From contig NC_066852.1 in assembly GCF_001640805.2 (NCBI RefSeq), positions 6,556,194-6,620,193 on the forward strand: a stretch of DNA of 64,000 bases. Direction: 5' to 3'. Below, one piece after another: positions 13,519 through 64,000 of this stretch. Each line of letters begins with the position of its first letter. The first letter of the stretch is position 1. The position numbers and the translations under genes are program-made. Below the pieces are notes generated by a model. That model saw only the letters and a program-made list of their open reading frames with translations, searched no databases and was not told the DNA's origin. This DNA is from Lates calcarifer. Its lineage: Eukaryota > Chordata > Actinopteri > Centropomidae.

Positions 13519-13546
13519 AAAAAAAAAAAAAATAAAAAAAAAAAAA
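13519..13546. repeat. Poly-A run with one T
   Basis: 28 bases of A with a single T. No retroposon body is recognisable directly upstream. Confidence 0.95.
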
Positions 13547-15517
13547 CATAGTGTGTATTTATTGAGTAGTAACTTTACTGGCTATCATAGCCTTTTGTTT
13601 TGATCTCAGCTCATTTTTGTTCAGTGCAACTTGCAGCATTTCTGCATTCACTTTTGTTTTCTTTATTTGCCCATTATTATTTTATGCTGCATTGTCAAAC
13701 AGATTAAGATGTTTTCTTCATGTATTTGTGTTTTTTTCCCCTATTTGCATATTTTTTAGTTGCAATGCATTAGGCTCCAAGTAACACAAATGGTCAAATG
13801 GTTATTTGTTACAATTAATAGAACTAATATAGAACCCTATATATGTAACACAGCTTGTAAAAAGAAGTGCTAATATCAGTATTTTGTGCTGACAGAATGC
13901 TAAATAAATTACCCTTTTGCAATGCCACAATGTTGTTTCGCAATAATGGTGCAACTCAGCATAGAACATGTAGAAATGACATCAAATGAAAATACAAGGG
14001 TGATATGAACAAATAATAATAAGCAGTTTTACCATTGATTTTTGTGGTCTCATCTTTAAAGCAAATAGATACAGTACTGTTGGATGTATTGACACCCATC
14101 AACACAATGATTAATAGATACTAACAAACTACTTGACTAATTATAGTTACCTATCAGAAAAGAAACGAGATTGGCATCATGCATTTGTGGGGTCTGAAGG
14201 TTCTTACTGTCTCCTCTTGGAGTGCAGAGATAATTAACACTGTGCACAACATGTTAGCTGCTAGTAAATTATTAATAGTTATTCTGTTATGTATAGAAAT
14301 GTGAAACAGGGCTCTGCAGTTATCTCTCGTTATGACACATTATGACATATGTTTATTTCCTCCACTTTTAATATTTGAATATGTAAAATATTGAAAAGGT
14401 GCCAGACGTATCAAACAAGTCATCCACTCTTGCTTGGGATCCAGCCAGTATACATTTCCTGGCTTCATGCCAACAGTGTAGGTTGTCCATTACAGCAAAG
14501 AGTTGCGTTGTCAGTTTTTATCCAGCACAGTAACTTACTACAGAGGAAGTGCATCACATTACACTGACTTGCTTCATTTGTTAAGATGACTTGGAAACAT
14601 CCTCCTCTGCATGCTATACTGACAAACATGACAAACTGGCTACATAACAGCTTTTAGGGCTATTCTATTTTTGCCAATATCCAAATTGTAATTACAGAAA
14701 CTGATTCTCAATGAGTGTTTTATGCTACAACAATGTAATTGTTCCAATGATAGATTATTTATTTTAATCCAAGATGAAACATCATGTAGGCAATGGCAGT
14801 TATTTTAGATGCAAATTAGTTTGTCAAGAGAGAATGTATGGCTGTTTAGCTGTGTGAGAATAATAAAATAATAATAATGATTAAAAAAAAACAGAATTTA
14901 AAAACCCTGAAAAAATCAATATGATCATCATCATACTTGCTCCCATTATGATGTTGCTATTTCTATTGTACATGTATTGTTTGAGTGCAGGATTATTACT
15001 TAAGCTTGTTCTCCATATGTTTACCAAGAAATCCCTCTATTATTGGAAAATTACCCCTGAGGTCACTGTCATCAAAACTCTCTGGATTTCTGAGAACTCT
15101 GCAGGGTTGTGTTTGCCTTAGAGCTTTTCAGATGATCTGGAAAAGGATTGTGTATTTTGAGGGTAATGTGTATATATGTTATATCAGAGGAGGGGTGTGG
15201 CTACAGGCATGCTTGTTACTGGCTGTTAGTTTGCACCCACTGCTTATCTCCCAGAGCTTTGCTGCAATGTTTCCTCATAGACAACAAGAGATACACTACT
15301 GCAACCTTCCTCTCCACTGCAGTGAGCACAAACACAATGGTCAAGCAGGGAAAAACACACTCGGCCTAAATTCAGCGACAAACAGAGATGCCGGATAGCA
15401 CAGTTCTGTCAAATACAATAGTTCTTCTGTTACGTGGTGTGGTTTAACAGTGGCTGGTACAGATTGCAGTTTAATTAGTGAAAAAATTCTGCCATACAGT
15501 GTTTCATTTTGGTATGA

Positions 15518-57606
<42,089 letters not shown>

Positions 57607-58814
57607 GTAAGTCTCATGGGAGAAACAACACTTTTCTAAACATAAGAAGCTAAATTTAAAACGTGCATCTCAGTGTTACAAAGTGCCACTGAGGATGATG
57701 TCTGCTTTAGATTTCCTCTTTATTAAGCATTACGCATGTAGTGTATTCTTTTATTGTCAATTTTCCACAAAAATGACAATTACACAGTTACACCTGACGT
57801 TATCTAGTCCACTCTTCTTTTGTGTGCCCAGGGAGGTCATGCTCAGTGCTGCTGGTAACGTTAAATTAAAGCATTAACACTAAAGCACAAAGGTTAAAGG
57901 AACTGAACTGTAATTGGCATCGTCTGTGACAGTCAGGCCACCAGCAAGATGCCGTCATGGTGCTCGCTCTGTGCTGTCTGCCTGACTGAATCCCACGAAA
58001 GCAACGCACAGAGCCATCGCCACCACATCTCTTGGAAAAAGTACAGCATTTATCCGCTGTGTGGCCAAGGACTTAGCTCCCCTCCATTAAGCCCTGAATT
58101 CTACATGCAGGCAGGAGATGCCATGTGGAAAAGAGGGCTGAGGGATGGAGGAAAAGGGGGTTGAAAGAGGAATGGGTTATCCATGTCTGTTCCCCTCCTC
58201 CGCCTCCTTTAGTCCTTCCTTTCCTATACTGCTCGTTCTCTATTTTAGGTGAGGGATTATCTTGCTTTTATGTTTGCAAGAGATACAGCCAAGGGATACA
58301 TTATATTGTATGTACATGTATATCCCACTCTTCAAATGTAAAACATATATGTTGACATCAAAGGTTGGAGCTAACACCCATCATGCTCACATTACCATGT
58401 ATACATGCAGCTTTTAACTGATCACAGATCATCACCAACAAATTATTTTTAAGGTAGTATTATTGAAACATGTCCTGGACAAACATGATTATTACATATG
58501 TGATGACAGAGATGAAGCCGTTTCTTTTGTTGAGACCTTTAACTTTATGCAATTATTAGACATTTCAATGATTATGTAGTAATATTTCAAGGAATACTGC
58601 CCTCTTCAGTTTGAAAGAGCACTTAATAAACCATGAGAGTCTAATACATGATTCAACTCAGCGCAGCTTCTCAGAAAGAGAGATGCTAAAAGCAGGGATT
58701 TGGCAGTCTACATACTTCCTCTATAGCACAAACAACTGTGTCACAAATAATGCATTTCTGAATTCCACAAAGATACAGTTCTGTGAGTTTCAGCTTATGC
58801 ACATGATTGTGGAT

Positions 58815-58818
<4 letters not shown>

Positions 58819-58855
<37 letters not shown>
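58819..58855. repeat. (GT)18 microsatellite
   Basis: Eighteen GT units in intron 11. Confidence 0.97.
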
Positions 58856-58856
<1 letters not shown>

Positions 58857-59609
58857 TCTTCAGCCAGTCTACTGTGGCTGGGTGCTCATTTTGATCAGTC
58901 ACTGCTAGATGAGGCTTTTGCCCTTGTGGCTCTTATCAAGCCAGAGCAGAGTACTCCCTGCTGAGTGTCTGCCAGCAACAGCCAAATAGACCAGCAGTTC
59001 TCCATGAGCCCTCCTGTCTGACTCCAGCCTATCACGCTTCCTCACAGACAAACATACATGCGCACAGACACAGACTCGCCAACTCTCAGTATAGTCCCTT
59101 GTGCCAGTCAAGTGTGATTCACAATTAAAAATCTTTAAAAAAATATGCCTTTGAAGTATTTTTGTAATGCTCTGGTGTTCTGGTAATATGTATTCCATGT
59201 TTTAACAGTTGCTATTAATCTGTGTTTTTAACTAGAACAATATATGTCATGTATGGTCTGCAGACCAATCAGAATATGAGATTTCTCCTAAAATTAACAT
59301 ATGGCAGGATGGGAGCACTGCAACAAATGGACAATATTACAGCCAACTGAACATTCAGAGACAGTATTTATGATATGATGCTCTCTGGCAAAATGCACAT
59401 TTTTGCACATAAATTAGCCCATAACTTAGGCTACAAGTCACCAAAACCTGGTGACTACACAAAAACTACAGCAAACTTCTTATTATTTTTTATTTGTTAC
59501 ATTAGCTTTCTTATCTAACCTTATTACCTAATTTAAACCCAAACTTTAGATTACAGTATTATTATTACTGGAGCTAAAACTGTGTGTAATCAATTACTTA
59601 TTTGACACA

Positions 59610-59850
59610 AAATTATTTAGCAGCTATTTTCATTATTGATAAGTATGTAAGTCATTTTTAAACAGAAATTCTAAAACCCTCTCTGGTTGCAGCGTTTTCA
59701 TTCTGAGAATTTACTGCTGTTTTATATTGTATATCAATGGAAAGTTGGATTTTGGACTAGTGTGTGATCTGAAGTTGTCACCTTGGACATTTTATCAACT
59801 AAACAGTTTGATTAATAATCAGATAGGAAGATTTATTGACAATGAAAATA
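59610..59850. repeat. CGATTAATCG-type repeat, second copy
   Basis: Ends ATTTTCATTATTGAT (left) and ATTGACAATGAAAAT (right) are inverted copies of each other. The interior shares TTGGATTTTGGACT and GTCACCTTGGACATTTTA with the element at 32300-32455. Degraded and non-coding. Confidence 0.5.
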
Positions 59851-60134
59851 TTTGAACATTTTTGAGAGACACCGTAAAGAATTTTTTACAATGAACCTCA
59901 AATAACCTCATTTTTGTCATAATTTTGACACTCAAATTTAAGATGCAGACTATTACAAATCAACTATAAATATAGAAATGACACTCTCATGTACTGACAT
60001 TAGAGCATGCAGTATTTTACTGTATGAAAAACTCTCTACTCTTCTTTAGGTGTAGTCATTTAGTGGAGGCAGCTGCATCTGCACTGTAATTTTGACAAAA
60101 TTATTGATTATGTGTTTCAGGCTTTGTGTGCCTT

Positions 60135-60143
60135 TGTGTGTAT

Positions 60144-60175
<32 letters not shown>
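60135..60175. repeat. (GT)n microsatellite
   Basis: GT run with two TA interruptions near its start. Confidence 0.95.
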
Positions 60176-61180
60176 CAGCAGTCCCTCAGGCGCATGCTCT
60201 GCTCCTGAAGTGTGCTGTAGTTGTGCTGTCCTGATTTGTGTCTCTTCTCTGTAGTAACCCCAATCTGGGCACCAGGGGAGAGCCACACCTCATCCTACCT
60301 CCCCTGTGTGTTTGTGTGTGACAGTGTGCAGACAACGAGCTCATTAACCCTTAAAGCCCCTCCATGTGCTTAATAGGTATAGTGTTGAGCCTGTGCAGTC
60401 CACCGTAATGTCTGAGGCTGTAATGCTCGGTAATGTCGGACACTGTGATGTTCCGTACACTCTGTGCTGTTTTTATGTTGTTTATCCAGGCCAGCCTACA
60501 CCACTTGAGCAGTGGCAGCTACTTAAGAGGCTTAGGAGCCAATTAGGGGGCACACAAGCTGACGCATGCTCAAGTACTCACGTGATGGATAGCATGATCT
60601 TCGCTGTGTATTATTGGCTGTCCAAGTGAAGCTTGATGTATCAGTAAACATAAATCAATAGATTCAAAGAGAAACTCTCAGGTCATATATGAGATACAGG
60701 TGAGCAAACAAGTTTGTAAGCACACGCAAGGATGTATATTTGCACACAAAGGACTGCACATGTTAATGCAAAGACATAATGTAAAGGCACAGATATAGTG
60801 CAGCACGGTGCAGCCATTACAAAAGACTAATGGGCCAGGCTGCTAATGCAGTGGTTTAGATAGATCCCACTCTGCCAGGCTATTGTGGTGGACTCCCTGG
60901 GAAATGAATTGCAGCTATTGTGATGTCCTAGCTTGGCACTTCCATTGTTATGAGTGTCTGTGCATAGGCTAATGTCTCGTCATAATACACCATGTATCAT
61001 CCTGTATGAACACCGCCACTGCAATAACAGCCAGCCACTAGAAAATGCTCACACCCACTGCACCAGAATTAAGTTGTACGTGACTGCATGTGTGCATAGA
61101 TGCACTTGTGTTATGTTTACTTTTCTTTCATAAGCTGCTTTATGGGAGTATTAGTAGTTTTTGTGTCGTCTGCGCTGCTG

Positions 61181-61195
61181 GCAGCAGGTGGCAGC
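61181..61195 (+). promoter_or_regulatory. CTCF-like core motif
   Basis: GCAGCAGGTGGCAGC agrees with the CTCF core CCASYAGRKGGCRS except for the first base. Prediction only. Confidence 0.3.
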
Positions 61196-64000
61196 TTAAA
61201 CAAATGATTTTTATGCAATTTCCAGTCAAGCATCCCTACCTCCAAAACAGATGCAATTCAGTCAATTCATTACCAATCCACAGTGGATGCTATCAGAGTC
61301 AGTCAACAGCCACTCAATGTTTATCAGGGCCAATTAAGGCCAATCAAGCCTATTAGACATCATAATGTCAGCAGACACAGTGATGGGGCAGAGCACATAA
61401 TGAGGCTTCACTGAAGAGAAGTAGTAAATGGTCTTGTGGTCACTGAGCAGACGACCATAAGGAAGTCCCCTCTTCCTCTGATCTCTGTTTCTTTTATCTT
61501 ATTTACTCATCTGCAATCCTCCAACCCCACCCCCCCACCTCTGCACCACCCAGTCTGCAGGCATTCATTTGGTATCATGCTCCATGTCCAAGCCAATTGT
61601 GCAGCTAAGGGAATTATTTCAGTACATTGCAGGCAGCCAGTGAACCAGTCATCTTTGTGCCATCGCCACAGTGCTCCGAACCCCCCACGCCAGCCCCCCG
61701 CCTCCACCCATCCAGGCCGTCTCTTCCCCAGCGCCCACTTACAGTGTGCCTCCAGGGCAGGGAGCTATACACATCTCAGCTCGTCTCCTCTTGTCTGGCC
61801 CTCGTGGCCCCATTGAGCAGGGGCGCCCTATGGCTTTCACTGGCTTGCCAGGCAGCCAGTGACACAGTGTGGGGTGCAATGTAGACTCGCATCCCTGTGC
61901 TCTCAACAAGGGTGATACTGATGAAGCCAGCTAATCTGGAGAGGGGAAGATAGGACACTAGAAAAGTTTTCTTTTTGTTGTTACAGATTTTCAACATTTA
62001 ATAAAAATGTGCCCAAAATTGTGCCCGCTAGACAAACTAGAAATGTCACCAACAATTCGAATCTAGGATATCCTAAAAGCAGTAGCTTAAATTTTTTGTA
62101 GATTGAATAATGTAATAATTTTATTTCTGCAAAAGATGCAACTTCCAGAGTCTTGCTAATAGCAGTTCATCTATTAATCTCTCAAATGATGCTGAAGTAA
62201 ATGCAAGCCTTTTTCATCACCTGCCACATCATATTGAACCTCTTCGTTGATCTCGCAGTGTTCTTTCTTTGATCGCAGATGAATAGCCTCACACTGAAGT
62301 GGCCATTCTGCTATAATTATGTGTTATTATTATTCTCCTGACTCCTCCATTTTGCTAATTCTGTTTTCCGCATCACTAACACTACCAGTTAGAGACATTA
62401 GAAACATTTTCTTTTTTTGTCTTTTTTTTTGTTTTTGGCCCTGCATTGCGACATTCAGGGCGTGATTGTGTAATCATCATCATACTCCTGTGAAAATCAA
62501 TGGCAGGTCCATGTTCTATTCCTGGCTACTAGAAATGGTCCTTTTTCTAAGAGTAGAGACTGGAGAGAGAGAGGAAGGAGGGGAGGGAGGAGGGAGGGAG
62601 GCGAGGTGGGGAGAGGAGAGGAGAGACTGTCCGATGCTGGTTGGCATGGTAACCTGGCCAGGTGAAAGGGAGCCTGGGAGAAGGAGTGGGGGGGCTTTTG
62701 TCTCATGGGAGTAGCCTATCAGCAGCCAGCCTATCCCCCACAATCCCCTGCAGGCTTAAACGTATCATCACTGCCCTCTGGGTTGCTGTGGAGGAACAGG
62801 GCTCTCCTCACCTCCTCATAAAAGACACATTGTGCTGTGCAGAAAACATACACCATGCACTCTGATTATTATTGTTTGATTTTCCAAAAGCTGCAGAGTT
62901 AATGCCTTCTTTTGTTTTCTTTTTATACTAATGTAAGCTACAGATACAGGACCACATTTCTAGGGATAATCTTAGGATGAAAAATAGACATGTTTGGGAC
63001 TGCAACTCACTGACATCCACACTGTTGTCTATCATCATCATCCCCTCTTCCTCATAAACACATCACACCTTATTGGTTCTTTGAGAGAAGTGGTGCATGA
63101 GTGTTTTTCTTGTGTCTGCGTATGTATGTGAAGGACAGTGAGATCTGTTTAGTCATCTATTTACTTCTTCTTCAGTCTTTACGAATATTAACATGTGCAT
63201 ACAGCAAGGTATTAATAAAACAGTGAGATCGAACTGAAAAACCACAAAATGACTCAATGCAAACCAAGGTTTAGGATTAAACCCTTTGTGTGTGCTGTGT
63301 GTGTTATCTCATGTTTTGATGTGTGTGTAAGGCTGAATTAAATATCAGCAGACTCCCCTTTTCCTCCATCTTGCCTCTCTTTCTTACCCTTGTTTTCTTC
63401 ACTCTCTTTCTCCCTTTCTCTCTCTCTTTACTCCTCCCTATTGTTTTGTTCTCATAATTCCACTCAATATTAAAGAAATACATCAACACAACAATTACAG
63501 GGCCACAAAGTGCGCCTCAGGGCTGGCTCAGCTGGGCTGCTTGCACACACTAACACACACACACAAACACATGTACACACATGCATATACATATACACAA
63601 GCTGATGCATTTGCAAACAAACTTGGACACACACATACAAATTACATGCGCCTCATCTCTGAGCTGGCCTCATGTTTCATAGACACTCCCATTGTTGAGT
63701 ATTTGTTTGCTTTTGTGTCTCTGCCTTGTAGACATTCATTTTATATTGCGTCATGTTGTAAAAATAAATTTACTTTACTGTTTGCAACATATTAATGACA
63801 GAACTGCTGTCATTGAAATAAAAGTGACTTCAGTAGTTTGATAGCTTGATGCATAAAATAATAAGCAGAAAGATTTTCTGTGTAGCATCCTCAGCAACTG
63901 ATTCGCACATTGGAAGGTCTGTTTTATCAGAACAATTTCAGACAGTTTCTGAAAGTGTTGGCTGTGACTGTTTGTGTAGCTCCAATTTATCTTTTATATG

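Larger units (their letters stand above)
57607..64000 (+). other. dscam intron 11, 5' part (to window end)
   Basis: Starts at donor GTAAGT. The next exon should begin with TC CCA GCT (IPA) and encode Ig9; nothing like it is found up to 64000. Holds GT microsatellites (58819-58855, 60135-60175), a dispersed repeat (59610-59850), a CTCF-like site (61181-61195) and a purine-rich tract (62560-62625). Segments 61200-61400 and 62230-62370 have conserved-element character. Confidence 0.8.

Noticed and set aside
57607..64000. Exon 12 (Ig9)
   Set aside because: Searched for an exon starting with the IPAM-type peptide; none found before the window ends.

Overview
The window is vertebrate genomic DNA, most likely from a spiny-rayed (percomorph) teleost fish. 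It is AT-leaning, rich in CA/GT, GATA and CT microsatellites, has compact spliced exons separated by long introns, and carries dispersed repeats of types I recall from percomorph genomes (Tc1-like fragments, fold-back elements, an AGCATGTTAGCATGC-type repeat, a CGATTAATCG-type repeat). These family calls are from memory, not from a database search.

The only gene I can support is a + strand DSCAM-family gene (Down syndrome cell adhesion molecule). Ten consecutive coding exons are present: 15579-15896, 16020-16169, 49182-49328, 50385-50663, 50838-51113, 51654-51950, 53332-53607, 54898-55176, 55467-55586 and 57427-57606. They total 2322 nt (774 codons), are open throughout, have GT/AG borders, and are all joined by phase-1 introns. 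They encode the last residues of the signal-peptide region and immunoglobulin domains Ig1 to Ig8. The protein resembles mammalian DSCAM much more closely than DSCAML1, so this is a dscam orthologue. Whether it is the dscama or dscamb copy cannot be decided here. Exon 1 (start codon) lies upstream and the exons for Ig9, the fibronectin repeats, the membrane span and the tail lie downstream.

Layout: 1-15578 is the 3' part of intron 1. 15579-16169 holds exons 2 and 3. 16170-49181 is a 33-kb intron 3 containing most of the repeats and the best candidate regulatory sites, including a near-canonical RE1/NRSE at 40142 and palindromic RFX X-boxes at 43937 and 32975. 49182-57606 holds exons 4 to 11 in a compact block. 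57607-64000 is the 5' part of intron 11. No tRNA, rRNA, CRISPR array or second protein gene was seen. The many short open frames elsewhere are chance frames, microsatellite translations or transposon remnants.

Points that stand out: a RE1-type silencer inside a neuronal adhesion gene, a perfect X-box in a conserved-looking segment, an extra cysteine next to the conserved Ig5 cysteine, a head-to-head pair of degraded Tc1-like copies, and two perfect inverted repeats (26827-26873 and 30537-30562). I found no sign of a novel multi-gene system.
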